Source of the DNA: Bradymonas sp963697525
GTDB lineage: Bacteria; Myxococcota_A; Bradymonadia; Bradymonadales; Bradymonadaceae
NCBI GenBank assembly: GCA_963697525.1
Contig: OY969087.1
Coordinates: forward strand, 124,001-188,000
Direction: 5' to 3'
DNA length: 64,000 bases
Shown: piece after piece, positions 37,642-47,794 of the stretch
Layout of the letters: every line of letters starts with the position of its first letter
Position numbering within the stretch: position 1 is the first letter of the stretch
Program-made: the position numbers and the translations under genes
The notes under the pieces: model-generated
Database searches by the model: none
Seen by the model: only the letters and a program-made list of their open reading frames with translations
What the model was told of the DNA's origin: nothing

Positions 37642-40600
37642 TCAACCGCCGATCCGCGCCTCCTCAATCGCATCCAAGCTCACGCCAAGCTCCCGGGCCT
37701 GCGTCTCGATCATGCCGCGCAGAAAGTCGACGAAGGGTTGGTTGGTGCGGGGATCCGGCTCGGGGTGCCACTGCTCGACCCAGGGGAGTAGGTCTTTGAG
37801 GCCGGCGAGGATGGGGACGAGGCGGTCGGCGTCCCAGCCGCGTTGGTTGCGGGCGGTGTAGTAGAAGGTGGCCAGCGCCTTGGCGCGGTGGAGGTGGTCG
37901 AGGCCGGCCCAGCTGATGACCTGGGAGCCGTCCTCGCCTTCGAGTCCGGGGTAGCTGGTGAACCGCTCTTTGGGGACGTCGAGCGTGCCGCGCAGGTTGT
38001 AGATGTGGCCGCTGGTGTAGTCGCTCTTGCGGTACTTGGGCGGCTTGGGGATGTCGCCGACCTCGGTGGCTTTGAGGTCTTCGGCCTCGGCCTCGCTCAG
38101 GTAGTCGAGGTGCTCCTCGGGAAGCTCGGTGCGGGCGTCGATGGCGTCCTCCTGGCGCTGGAGGTCCCAGACGTCCTCCCACTCGCGGCGGCGCTCGAGG
38201 CCGCTCTTCTTGTAGCGCAGGCTCGGCAGGAACGGCACCGACTCCTCGGCGACGAGGTCGGCGACGAGGCGCTCCACGTCGAAGCCGGGATCTCCAGTGT
38301 ACCGCTCGGCGACCTGCATGAAGTCTTCGTCCTCACGCGCCTTGTGGGCGAGTTCGGTGACGGTCATCAGCTCGGGCCGGGCTTCGACCCCCTTACCGGT
38401 GCCCATACCAGTGCCGCCGTCGGCGTGGAGGTCGTCGTCGGACGCCTGCGTCAGCGTGACAGCATCGGGCGCCTGCGGGATGTAGCGGCGCGTCTCGAGG
38501 CGGTCCTTGAGCCACGTCTCGAGCGCCTCCTCCTCGAGCTTCTCCCACGAATCGAGGTTCCAGCGGCGTTTGAACTCGGGGGCTTCGATGAGGCGGACGA
38601 ATCGCTCCCGCTTCTCCTTCGGCCCGTCGATCATGTCGATGCGCGCCTGGACGAGGTCGCGGTACCAGTCGGGCCAGCGGTCGGGGATGTCGGTGCGCGG
38701 CGTCGAGCCGTGGCGCTCGAACCAGGTCGTCTTGATGTCGCCAGACTCCATCTTGCGGGCGAGCACAATCTCGAAGGGGCGCTCGCCGAATTCGACGTGC
38801 GGTAGTTCGTCGAGAGTTGTTTCGCGGTCGCCGCTCCGGTGGAAGTCCTGCGCCAGCGGCGGCATTCTGCACAACCCGTAGATACCGTAGTACTGCCAAT
38901 CGATCTCCTCTTGGAGGGCAAGCATCCCGCCAAACACCTCCCGGCGTTCTTCAAGGGCAGCAGCGAGGTTCCCAGGCGTTGGAACTGTCTGCTCACAGAG
39001 TGCATGAGGTTGAAGTTCAACCATCCGTTGCCCAAGGGCGTCGAGACGGCGCGGGAGGTCAGCCGGGCGACGCTCCGGCAGTGGAAACTGCTGCATCTTG
39101 GTGCCGTCGTGCTCGTAGAAGTCCTCGAATTTCGCTTTACGGCTTCTTGCGCCTTTCGAGTCTGCGCCGTAGCCTTTGTTGAAAAACACCTGTTTCATCC
39201 AGAAGCAGCCTGTCGAGCTGTTGAGCGGACCAAGCAGCGCCAGATGGTCTGCCTCGGTTGCCTCCGTGGGTAACTTGATGACGGGAGCGGACTGCTTGAA
39301 CAACTTTCCGCCCCGCTCCAATGTGAAGTGGTTGTGGGTCGCCACGAATGCGAGAGGAATCGAAAATGGAGTCTCAAGGCGGTGCTCATAATGCTCCAGA
39401 TGTCCATACCAAGCTGTGCTTTCAGTAATGGCACGACCAAAGATTTTCCGGCTTCTCAACGTTGTACGGAACGGCCACAGAACCCCCTGTAAGCGCAGGC
39501 TTTCGGCTAACTCAATCGGTTGCCCTCCAAGTCGGTTGTAAGGGTAAATTGCCTTCTCAACCCCTACCACAGACCAGTCCCGCACATTCTCGCCGGTACA
39601 GAGTTCCACACCCCATTCCGCGATCCGATGGCGGGACAGCGAACTTGGGTCAAAACGCCAAATTTCATCAACACCCAAGTTTGTCGTCCTGCCCAAGTCA
39701 GCGATCACTTCCTCAAGTTGCTCAGCGCCAACTTCCTCCACTCGAACTTTTGCTTCCAGTACACCGCCACCCCGCAACGACCATGGATGGTCGTGAAACA
39801 ACGCACGCGCAACGTTATCCACTGTCAAAAAGTCGTTCTCGAAGCCCGGCTCCTGGATGTGGTCGCGAATGGAAGACCAGACTTTGGCATTAGCTGGGTC
39901 TTTTGGCACCGACGGCTCCCCGCGGATGCCCAGGCCGGCACGTACGTACTCAGTCTTGGGGGCACGATTTCGACCAGCCAGAATGATGGTGGGAGTACCG
40001 TGGCCAGGAATATACGCCCCCGAGGTATCGATAACATGGGTCAGATCAGTGCAGGGTATGATCTCCTCGATGAGCTTCTGTCCGAAGGTGCGCTTCATGA
40101 ATGAGTTGCCGACAATCATGCCGACAAAGCCCGCGTCACTGTCGGTCCAGCCGGTATCAAACATGTCATCGCCAAGCCGCGCACCTCCAGCCAAGTCAAA
40201 GAACCGCTCGTAGAACGGGCAGACTAGAGAATACTGGTAATAACAGGAGTCGTAGTAGTTGCGATACGTACTCCCGAGTGCATTATCCTTGACGGTAATA
40301 TAAGGCGGATTTCCCACCACTGCGTGGTATTGCTGAGTGAGGATGCCGCCTTGGCCACCGTCGCCGAAGATGAGGTCGTAGTCCTCGGTCGTCCCCCCAC
40401 TGGCTTCAAGCTTAAAGCGGTCGAGTGTGCCCTGGGCGCCGAGGATCTCGGACTCCTTGTTCCACCGGGTGAACTGGCGGCCGAGGATGAGCGAATCGCC
40501 GGTGGCGATCTTGAGCGGCAGCTCGGGCGCGTCGGCCAACGACGGTGCGGCGTCCGACGACTCGTTCATAGCAAACAATGCAGCCACCAGCAGGCGGAAA

Positions 40601-41454
40601 CGCGCAATGGAAGTCGCAAATGGATTGATGTCAACGCCGTGCGTCGCCTCGAGCGCCCGGCGGACGCGCTTGGCGCGGTCCATCGCCGGGTATCGTTCGG
40701 CGAGGTGTTTCAATAGGCGACGGAAACCGCCGAGCAGGAAGTGCCCGGATCCGCAGGTCGGGTCGATGAACCGGAAGTCGTCGAGCCCGAAGGTGTCGAT
40801 GGCGGGCTCGAGGGTGAGGTCGAGGATAAACTCCTCGACGAAGTCGGGCGTCTGCAGCAGCGCGTAGCGCTTGCGGGCGGCCTCGGAGAGGTCCTGGTAC
40901 AGGTCCCCTAGGAAACGCGTATCGCCGCCCTCGGTCTCGAAGCGGTGGACGAGTTCTCCGGTGTCGGGATCGGTCTTGCGAAAGAACTCGAACAACTCGC
41001 GACCCGCGTCGCCCGAAATGCTCATCTGGTACAGGGCGTTTCGCTCTGGCCCGAACAGCTCCCCTGCCGGAAGCCCGGCGAGTTTGCGGAAGATGCTCAG
41101 CAGGTAGTCGGCCTCTGAGTCGGTCGGGTTCTCGGAGAAGTAGTAGCGCCAGTGATCCTCGACCTCGGCCTCGGCGTCTCCCTCCCCCGCGATGCGGATG
41201 TCCGCGATCAGCCCGTTGTCCTCGAGGTAACGCACGAAGATGGTCGTGAGCACCCAGGCCACCGCCACCTGCTCGGTGTGCTGCTCGCGCCAGGCCGTGT
41301 ACGAGTCGGCCGTGCGATCCTTTTCCTTCGTCTCCTTCCACAGGGCGCGCAGCTTGCCGTCGACCGAGTCGTCCTGTTTGGAGCGGTCGATGAGGCCGTC
41401 TTGAAGGTCGGCGACGAGTGAGCGGTACGCGTGGAGGCGGTCCTGGTCGATCAT
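37642..41454 (-). CDS. pglX: BREX type 2 adenine-specific DNA methyltransferase PglX
   Basis: The 1270-residue protein has the N6-adenine methyltransferase core. SAM-binding motif I, FIDPTCGSGHFLLGGF, is near residue 226 and catalytic motif IV, VGNPPYITVKDN, near 380, flanked by a long helical N-terminus and a large C-terminal target-recognition/accessory half, consistent with PglX. PglX methylates host DNA at an asymmetric site, marking self. Intact frame throughout, unlike several other BREX genes here. No clear Shine-Dalgarno precedes the ATG (MIDQDRLHAYRSLVADLQDG). It is followed by the unknown 351-aa gene rather than pglY, so it is transcriptionally separated from the pglYZ part. Confidence 0.93.
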   Translation of the reverse strand: MIDQDRLHAYRSLVADLQDGLIDRSKQDDSVDGKLRALWKETKEKDRTADSYTAWREQHTEQVAVAWVLTTIFVRYLEDNGLIADIRIAGEGDAEAEVEDHWRYYFSENPTDSEADYLLSIFRKLAGLPAGELFGPERNALYQMSISGDAGRELFEFFRKTDPDTGELVHRFETEGGDTRFLGDLYQDLSEAARKRYALLQTPDFVEEFILDLTLEPAIDTFGLDDFRFIDPTCGSGHFLLGGFRRLLKHLAERYPAMDRAKRVRRALEATHGVDINPFATSIARFRLLVAALFAMNESSDAAPSLADAPELPLKIATGDSLILGRQFTRWNKESEILGAQGTLDRFKLEASGGTTEDYDLIFGDGGQGGILTQQYHAVVGNPPYITVKDNALGSTYRNYYDSCYYQYSLVCPFYERFFDLAGGARLGDDMFDTGWTDSDAGFVGMIVGNSFMKRTFGQKLIEEIIPCTDLTHVIDTSGAYIPGHGTPTIILAGRNRAPKTEYVRAGLGIRGEPSVPKDPANAKVWSSIRDHIQEPGFENDFLTVDNVARALFHDHPWSLRGGGVLEAKVRVEEVGAEQLEEVIADLGRTTNLGVDEIWRFDPSSLSRHRIAEWGVELCTGENVRDWSVVGVEKAIYPYNRLGGQPIELAESLRLQGVLWPFRTTLRSRKIFGRAITESTAWYGHLEHYEHRLETPFSIPLAFVATHNHFTLERGGKLFKQSAPVIKLPTEATEADHLALLGPLNSSTGCFWMKQVFFNKGYGADSKGARSRKAKFEDFYEHDGTKMQQFPLPERRPADLPRRLDALGQRMVELQPHALCEQTVPTPGNLAAALEERREVFGGMLALQEEIDWQYYGIYGLCRMPPLAQDFHRSGDRETTLDELPHVEFGERPFEIVLARKMESGDIKTTWFERHGSTPRTDIPDRWPDWYRDLVQARIDMIDGPKEKRERFVRLIEAPEFKRRWNLDSWEKLEEEALETWLKDRLETRRYIPQAPDAVTLTQASDDDLHADGGTGMGTGKGVEARPELMTVTELAHKAREDEDFMQVAERYTGDPGFDVERLVADLVAEESVPFLPSLRYKKSGLERRREWEDVWDLQRQEDAIDARTELPEEHLDYLSEAEAEDLKATEVGDIPKPPKYRKSDYTSGHIYNLRGTLDVPKERFTSYPGLEGEDGSQVISWAGLDHLHRAKALATFYYTARNQRGWDADRLVPILAGLKDLLPWVEQWHPEPDPRTNQPFVDFLRGMIETQARELGVSLDAIEEARIGG

Positions 41455-41466
41455 CGTGGTGGTCGT

Positions 41467-42175
41467 GTGGTTATGCTCGCTTCGCTCGCGTGGTTTTGCT
41501 CGCGTTGCTCGCGTAGTTTGTGGTTATCGGTCGCTGGCGCTCGCTCGTGGTTTTGCTCGCTGACGCTCGCGGTGGTTAATTCAACTTCGACCGTATGCTG
41601 CTAATCAGGGACTGGAGTTGCGAGCTCGTTTTGTCGAATGTGCTGCGTAGCTCCGAGAGGTCCATGCCTTCGAGAAAGCCGAGTTCATCTGCGATCTCGA
41701 GCTGGGTGTCGATTTCATTCATCGAGCCTCGTGCGATGAGCAGAAAGCGCAGGAAGTCACGACTCGAGCCTCGTCCGGATCCTTCGGCAATGTTGCTCGG
41801 CACCGAAACCGCTGCTCGACGAAGTTGTGACGTCAATCCATAAAGCTCGGAGTCTGGAAAACGCGCCGTGAACCGGTAGATCTCGAGCACGAACCTCTTT
41901 GCCGACTGCCAGACGCGCCGGTTGTGATGTGGACGTTCCCTGTCTGTTCGATACCACCCACTTCGTTTGCGCTTTGGCATTCTGTGGGGTCCTGTGATTT
42001 GGTCTCGTTCGCGTATAGTCCCGTGTGGTTATCGCTCGCTTCGCTCGCTCGTGGTTAACGCTCCCTGCGGTCGCTTGTGGTTGGTGGTGTCGCCCGCTGT
42101 GCTCGCTCTCAGTGTAACTACCAACCACGTGAGCGCAGCGAACGAAACTACGCGAGCGTCAGCGAGCATAACCAC
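41467..42175. mobile_element. Small element with 14-bp terminal inverted repeats carrying a four-helix-bundle gene
   Basis: GTGGTTATGCTCGC at 41467-41480 recurs inverted at 42162-42175, and the similarity continues imperfectly for about 15 more bases inward (a GCTCGCGT-GTTT core). Between lie further GCTCGC/TCGCTCGC runs and the GTGGTT motif on both flanks of a single gene. It sits between pglX and pglW with no other gene. The layout suggests a MITE-like or passive mobile unit; no transposase is present. Confidence 0.6.
41576..41980 (-). CDS. Four-helix-bundle protein (23S rRNA intervening-sequence/Avd-like family)
   Basis: A 134-residue basic protein with the hallmark LTSQLRRAAVSVPSNIAEGS then SSRDFLRFLLIARGSMNEID, the TIGR02436/PF05635 four-helix-bundle family found in 23S rRNA intervening sequences and also related to Avd of diversity-generating retroelements. 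It is the only gene of a unit with terminal inverted repeats. No reverse transcriptase or variable repeat is nearby, so a retroelement role is not supported. It probably travels as a selfish small ORF. RNA binding is inferred. Confidence 0.9.
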   Translation of the reverse strand: MPKRKRSGWYRTDRERPHHNRRVWQSAKRFVLEIYRFTARFPDSELYGLTSQLRRAAVSVPSNIAEGSGRGSSRDFLRFLLIARGSMNEIDTQLEIADELGFLEGMDLSELRSTFDKTSSQLQSLISSIRSKLN

Positions 42176-42178
42176 AAC

Positions 42179-45100
42179 TCACGTACTCACCTCCAACGTC
42201 TGCTGGCCAACTTCTTGCTTCGGTTCTCGAACAACTCCCTCACCAATCAACTCCGCCGGGATCCGCGTAAAGTCGCCCGGATCGACCGGTACTGCGACGC
42301 CGTCGAGTTTCGGTCGCTGGCCGCCGCGAGCCGCATCGACGGGCACGAGGATCCACGCGACGCTCGGGCCATGGTCACGGGTCCGGTCGCGTAGCCGCTC
42401 GATGATGTCCATCGTGCCGGCGAGTTCGTTCCAGTGGCCGAGGAGGCCGGGATCGACGAGGAGAACTCGGTCGCCGGCCTGCGTGATCCGGTCGTATACC
42501 TCGTCGACGACCTGCTCGCCGCGCATGAAATGGCTCATGTTGCGCGTGGCGGCAGCCGGGGCGTCGGGAGCATCGGTGTCGAGGAGCAGCGTCCAGTCGA
42601 CGCCGGCCGCGTTGGCTCGCTCGCGGAGCACGTCGATGAAGACGGCGTCGACGGAGACGATTTCGAGGTCGTAGGTTGCGGCGAGCCAGTCGGCGGCCTC
42701 GGAGGCTTTCGCCGGGGTGACCGTCAGGGCGAAGAAGCCGCCCTCGCGGCTCTTGTGCTCGAGCAGTCGTTCGAAGTCCTGGCGGCGCTCCTCGCGCTCG
42801 GAAAGTGGCGCGCCGTGCATCGAGGAACCGGCGCTCGATACCTTCGTCGAACGTGTCACTGCCAAAGTGGCGACGTTGCGGCCGTAGCGCGAGTCGTACA
42901 TGCCGCGGGAGTCGTCGAGCTTCGTGTTCCAGAATCAGCTCGACACCGGCGGCTTCGATGAGAATCGTTGAGTTCGGGGTGGCTAGGGATCTCGCCGACC
43001 TCGGGGTAGCGGTCGCGTACGGCGCGGGCGACATCGTCGTCCGAGAGCGGCGCGCGGCGAAGCAGGAGGTTCGACGTGAGCCGAAGCGCCCGCACGGGGT
43101 CCATGTTGGCCGGGTAGATTTCGTCCTGGCGCGAGACGGCCGCGTGCTCTGAGGCGGCTGCGGCCAGCGCGAGCAGCCGGTGGCGCGGCAGCGGCTGGAT
43201 CCCGGCTTCTTCCATGATGGCGGCGAGTTCTCGCAGAGCGCGCGCCGACGAGGCGAGCGTGTCGAGCGCGGCGAGTTCGCCCGCCTTCTCGCCGAGGTCC
43301 GGTAGCACGTCGCGGAGCTCTGGGCGAGTGGTGACAAACGTACGAGTCAGTTTCGATCCCGCGTTCGAGCCGAGCCGGAGCAGTTGGACCCGTGGACCGT
43401 CGGCGGCGAGTTCGGCTTCGACGGCTGCGCGGCTCGCGGCGGCCGCGGCTGTAAGGCGCGCGTCGTCCTGCTGCTCGTGGGCTCCACGCTCGCCGAGGAC
43501 GGCGCGGGCGAGTTCGCCGGCCTCCATGGCGCCGCCGGCTTCGTCGATGATTCGGACGACATCGTCGCGCAGAGGGTCGAGGACGCGTTTTCGCAGCCAA
43601 GCCGACCGCAGATGCAGGAAGATGGACTCGAAATCCTCCTCGCCCATCTCCAGGCCTCTTGCGAGGTCTTCCGGTCGCATCCAGGCGAAGGCGCGGGCGG
43701 GATTGTCGGGAAGGATGGCGTCGATAAGCTCGGCGAAGCTCATCTTGATGTCGAGATCCGCAGGCTTGCGGCGGATCAGTCGCACGACCTCGTCGACGGG
43801 ACTTCGGCGGTAGTCGTCGGCGCTGCTCGTCTCCACATGCTGCGCGCCCTGTGCCAGCCCCGGGAACAGCTCGACGAGTTGCCCGCGGAGTTCGAGAAGT
43901 TCTTCGCGCACCTCCCGGCCCGTGCCGGTGAGGAAGTGGATGTCGTTGGTCGGGGTCTTGATGAGCCCCTTGGCCGTCGACACGCCCAGTGCGTCGAGAG
44001 CGTCGCGAGCAGCCTCGCTCAGGCCGAGTTTGTGAAGTTCGTCGGAGGGCGTCGCCTTCTCGAGCGCGAGCTTGGTCTCGGTGCCGTGGTCCGACGTCAC
44101 CGTGCCGGAGTAGATCCCACGCCAGCTCTTGAGCATCTCCTCCGCAGTGTCGAAGCGGTCGCTGTGCTCGCGGGCGAGTGCGCGGCGGAAGAATTCCTCG
44201 AGCCCGTCGCGGACCGCTGCCGGGAATCGCTCGACGTCGAGATGCAGCTCGACATCGGCCGAGAAGGCGGGGTTGGTGCGTCCGTCGCCCCACTCGGGCA
44301 GCCGGCGGGTGACCATCTCGTACAACACGAGCCCGGCGGAGTAACGGTCGGCGTAGACGTCCCACACGCGACGACCCGCGAGGAAGGGATCCCGGTAGGC
44401 GCGCGTACCGACGTCGAGTGCGTCGACGCCGACATCGTTGATCGAGAAGTCGAAGAGCATCAGCCGCTTCGGACCGCGATTGCCGGGCCGTCCGATGCCG
44501 AGGTTCGAAGGCTTGATGTCGCGGTGGAAGACTCCAGCCTCCTCGAGGACGACCAAGATCCTGCAGAGGTCCTCGCCGAAGCGCCGCTGGTCATCGAGGC
44601 TGAGGGCCGACCGCTCGCGTAGCTCGTCGAAGAGGGTGTCGCCGGCGTACTCGAGGACGAGCGTGCGCCGGCCGCCGAGGGTCGTGCGGTCGTAGAGGTC
44701 GACGACGAGTTCGTTGTCGAGCTGGTCTTGCTTATTGAGATTAGAAAGCGCGCGCGCCTCGGCGTCGAGTCGAGAGGCGTGTCTCTCATCGTTCGCGACC
44801 TTGAGCACGACTTCGTGGCCCTCGGGATCTTCGGCGAGCAACGCGGTGGCTGTGGAGCCGGAGCCGATCCTGCGCTTGATGGTGTATGGGCCAACGGGAT
44901 CTCCTGCCCGAGCGTCGAGCGGATCCTGTGGCGGTACGTCGGCGGCGGTAATCTGGTCGCGGGCCTTCTCGACGCGGTCGAGGAACGCGCCGGCAGATCC
45001 GATGCGGTCGTCGGGGCTGACGCGCGTAGCGTCGTAGACGATTTCGTCGAGCGCCGGGGCCACGTTGTCGGTGACCGCGCCCGGCCGGAGCCCGCCGCGG

Positions 45101-46410
45101 TCCATCAGGGTGCGCACGTAGGACTGGAGGTCCGGCGCGGGCGGACGGTTCGTGAACAGGAAGAACGCGAGCGCGCCAAGGCCGAAGACGTCGGCCGTCT
45201 CGTCGACATGCGGCGAGCTCGACAGCTCCGGCGCGAGGAAGAGTTTGCTGTGTTCGTGGAGGTAGTCGGTGATGTGCTGCGTGCCGGTCTCGTACTCGTC
45301 GCGCCGGCCCGTGTGCCAGTTGAGCAGCCGTACCCCTGGTTCGTCACGATCCTGGCCAGGCACAATGAGCACCGAGCACGGGTTGAGCGCCCGATGGATG
45401 ACCCGGTGCTCGTGCGCAAACCGCACAGCCTCGGTCACCGCCTCGAGGATCGCGTAGCGCGTCGTCGGCCCGACCCGCTTCTCGCGAGCGAGGTAGTGGT
45501 CGAGGCGCACCGCATTGTCGGGGTGCTCGAAGAAGACCGTCGGCCGCGTCTCGTCGCCGATATGCCCGAGCACCGTCAGGATCGACTCGTGGTCGAGCTC
45601 GGCGAGCAGGTCGTGGTCGCGGCGCGCCGCCTCCTGGATGCGCGCCAGCGTTTCGTCCGACGCCCCACGCGGTACGCGAAACACCCGCGCCCGCCGACGC
45701 TCGCCGGTCGACACATGCTCGGCCACGTAGTCCTGGTAGTACTCGGTCGTATCGAGCAGCTCGCCGAGCTCGAAGTCGCCGAGCCGGCGGTACTTGGTCG
45801 TGCGAACGAAGTCGGCTTCGTCGACGAGGCCCTCGAACCGCTCCAGCACCTTCGCATCGAGGGGCTTCGAAAGTGTCGAGACCCCGGGCCCCTCGCCTTC
45901 GACAAGCGCGTCCAGGATCGACGGCCGGCCCTCCTCGTCGCGGTCCGGATGAAAGAACAACCCTCCCTTCGCATCACCGTCGATCTCGACTTCGACGTCC
46001 CGCTCGGTCAGGAAGACGACCGGCTGGATCCGCGGCGCATGGAAGCTGGGTCCCGGCGCCATCTGCTCGAGCAGCGTGCGCAGTTCCTTGGCCTTGTGCG
46101 CCGCGATGGTCAACGGGCTGTTGAGGGACTCGACCTCCCCGTTCTGCTTGGTGTGCAGCCACAGGTCCGACCCGATGTCGAGCCGACCCCGCTGCGTCGC
46201 ACATTCGACGAGGAAGACCCCGGCCGGCGAGAAGACGAGCAGGTGGACGTCGAAGAACGCACCGTCGAGCGACCAGAACTTGAAGTTCGCCCATGCCCGA
46301 AACGGCTCCCAACCCGGCAGTCGCTCCCGCAACAGGCCGAACGCGGCCTCCTCACGAGGGCGGTCGTCGGCGTCGGTAAACTGGATCCACTGATCGTCGT
46401 TCATGGGCAC
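42179..46410 (-). CDS. pglW: BREX type 2 serine/threonine kinase PglW, frame-shifted twice
   Basis: About 1409 residues after repair. An N-terminal NERD nuclease-related domain (residues about 20-150, AWANFKFWSLDGAFFDVHLL) is followed by a pseudo-kinase (HRALNPCSVLIV near 336, no catalytic Asp). A second, intact-looking kinase follows: RRIGSGSTATALL glycine loop, EVVLKVAND with the lysine, HRDIKPSN near 628 and LFDFSIND near 652. The long C-terminal region ends in a different frame. Two one-base insertions at 42965 and 42935, both in AGAATC, break the frame; removing them gives PELNILIEAAGVELFWNTKL and reconnects to the end at 42179. PglW is the kinase of type 2 BREX. GTG at 46410 or ATG at 46404 starts it. 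Confidence 0.88.
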
Positions 46411-46905
46411 ATCGTCAGTTCCCCCGCCGGGCCTGTTGGTTTGCTTTTTGGGGCTGCGGAGGGTCAGTCAAACATCGGGAAACGGTCGGCGAGGATAGGT
46501 TAGTGTGGGGTGGGATTTTGTGCAACCTCGGCAGTTGATTGCATGGGTGCTGCCAGCAAGCCCACGTGCTGGACGCACTCGGTGCACTCTTCGACGGCAA
46601 GAATATCGGCTCCGCTGTTGACAAGCGCCCACATCTGAGGCACGCGCGTAATATATAATCTATATACTTATTCTTTATTAGATATACATAACAATACACA
46701 CTTTAACTACATAAACCCAGACCAGCACGCGCGACGCTATGCGGAATCCCAGCCCACCAACAATGGGGATGAGGCTGCAATGACCAGCCAAACGAGCCTG
46801 TATACCGCTCCAACCAAGCGGCGCTACGACGACATAAGCAACTGACTTTACAGCACTTATACCACACCTAACCCCACTCACACCCGACAAGCGCGAACAC
46901 TCGAC
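46411..46905. other. AT-rich intergenic region beyond pglW
   Basis: About 500 bp with no credible gene. It includes a stretch near 46640-46700 of very AT-rich sequence, unlike the rest of the window. The boundary between the leftward BREX cluster and the rightward module probably lies here. The short ORFs are not supported by ribosome-binding sites or composition. Confidence 0.5.
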
Positions 46906-46933
46906 TTGACATGTGCAAACCGAATGCTATGCT
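46906..46933 (+). promoter_or_regulatory. Sigma70-type promoter for the rightward module
   Basis: TTGACA (46906-46911) and TATGCT (46928-46933) are separated by 16 bp. This is the best promoter match noticed in the window, and it reads toward the genes beginning at 47314, leaving a leader of about 370 nt. Confidence 0.6.
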
Positions 46934-47016
46934 GGGTGGCGTATCGGGGAGTGCGCTCGTCGCCAACGGCGCGACCATACGCCTCGCGAAAGACTGAAAA
47001 CATAGCATATTAAATA

Positions 47017-47054
47017 GCCATCTTTTTCTTTATTAAACAAGAAAAAGATGGCTT
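47017..47054 (+). repeat. Perfect 15-bp stem-loop in the leader
   Basis: AGCCATCTTTTTCTT (47017-47031) pairs completely with AAGAAAAAGATGGCT (47040-47054) around an 8-nt AT-rich loop, followed by A-rich DNA. It is an unusual AT-rich hairpin in the transcript leader. It could be an attenuator, an RNA thermometer-like element, or a protein-binding dyad. Confidence 0.7.
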
Positions 47055-47313
47055 CGCGGCTTCTTGGGCCGCCAAAAAGAACAAGAAAACAAAAAAGATC
47101 GAAGGATTTTTGACCGCCATACCCGGCGGTTTCCGCATTTCAGGAGCAAGAAAATGTTTCGGAAAACCTTTTGGAAAACCTGCCAACAAAGTTTGCGGAC
47201 GTTACGCCCCAGGCATGGGCAGCCCTCCCACGCCCGTGCGCCGCCGGCGAATCGGCAGGTCACGCACGGCAGAACCCGGCAGCTCACAACGACTCGACAC
47301 GAGAGGCAAGAGC

Positions 47314-47721
47314 ATGGCTACGCAGAAACCTGGCACGCAGCTGCAGTTCATTTTGGGTCCGAGTGACTTTGTCTACCGCGAGGACGGCACGCGAGTGTGG
47401 ATCCCACCGCGGGAGCTCCACACCGCCATCGATCGCGTTCGCGGCGAGCTGTTGGATCAGCTCACGGCGCTTGCGGACGGCCAACCGCGCGACCTTCACG
47501 CGCTTGTCGAGCGGCTCGCGTACGTTGCGGCGAAGGCGACCCAGTTTGTGGCGCTGAGCGCACCACGCTTCGAGCTCGAACAGTTGGGTGAGCTGCCCGT
47601 CATCGGGCGCGAACGCCTGACCGGCCGCCTGGTTGTCGCCAGCGGCGAGCTGCCGGAGGGCTGCGACGGCCTGCTGGAGCTCGCGGCTCCGAGCGACGAC
47701 ATCGAGGAGAAGGCTCACTGA
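47314..47721 (+). CDS. Hypothetical protein (135 aa), first gene of the rightward module
   Basis: A soluble 135-residue protein. A central helical pair (ELHTAIDRVRGELLDQLTAL, ALVERLAYVAAKATQFVALS) and beta strands (GTQLQFILGPSDFVYREDG) give an alpha/beta pattern. The AGAGG motif sits about 8 nt before the ATG at 47314. I recognise no family. It is followed by a hairpin and the 279-aa gene, and likely belongs to a plasmid- or ICE-type module. Confidence 0.6.
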   Translation: MATQKPGTQLQFILGPSDFVYREDGTRVWIPPRELHTAIDRVRGELLDQLTALADGQPRDLHALVERLAYVAAKATQFVALSAPRFELEQLGELPVIGRERLTGRLVVASGELPEGCDGLLELAAPSDDIEEKAH

Positions 47722-47727
47722 GAAACA

Positions 47728-47749
47728 CGGGCAGGTTGAAGCCTGCCCG
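47728..47749 (+). terminator. Hairpin CGGGCAGG-TTGAAG-CCTGCCCG
   Basis: Perfect 8-bp arms 6 nt after the 135-aa gene stop. It contains no T run, so it may only attenuate or stabilise the message before the next gene at 47795. Confidence 0.55.
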
Positions 47750-47794
47750 GAACCTTAGCGCGAAACCAAAACGGCACCACCCAAGGAGATACCG

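Noticed and set aside
41576..41980. Diversity-generating retroelement accessory (Avd)
   Set aside because: The fold is related, but there is no reverse transcriptase and no template/variable repeat pair nearby.
46415..46890. Small minus-strand ORFs in the AT-rich gap
   Set aside because: Short, Cys/aromatic-rich translations of AT-rich DNA without ribosome-binding sites.
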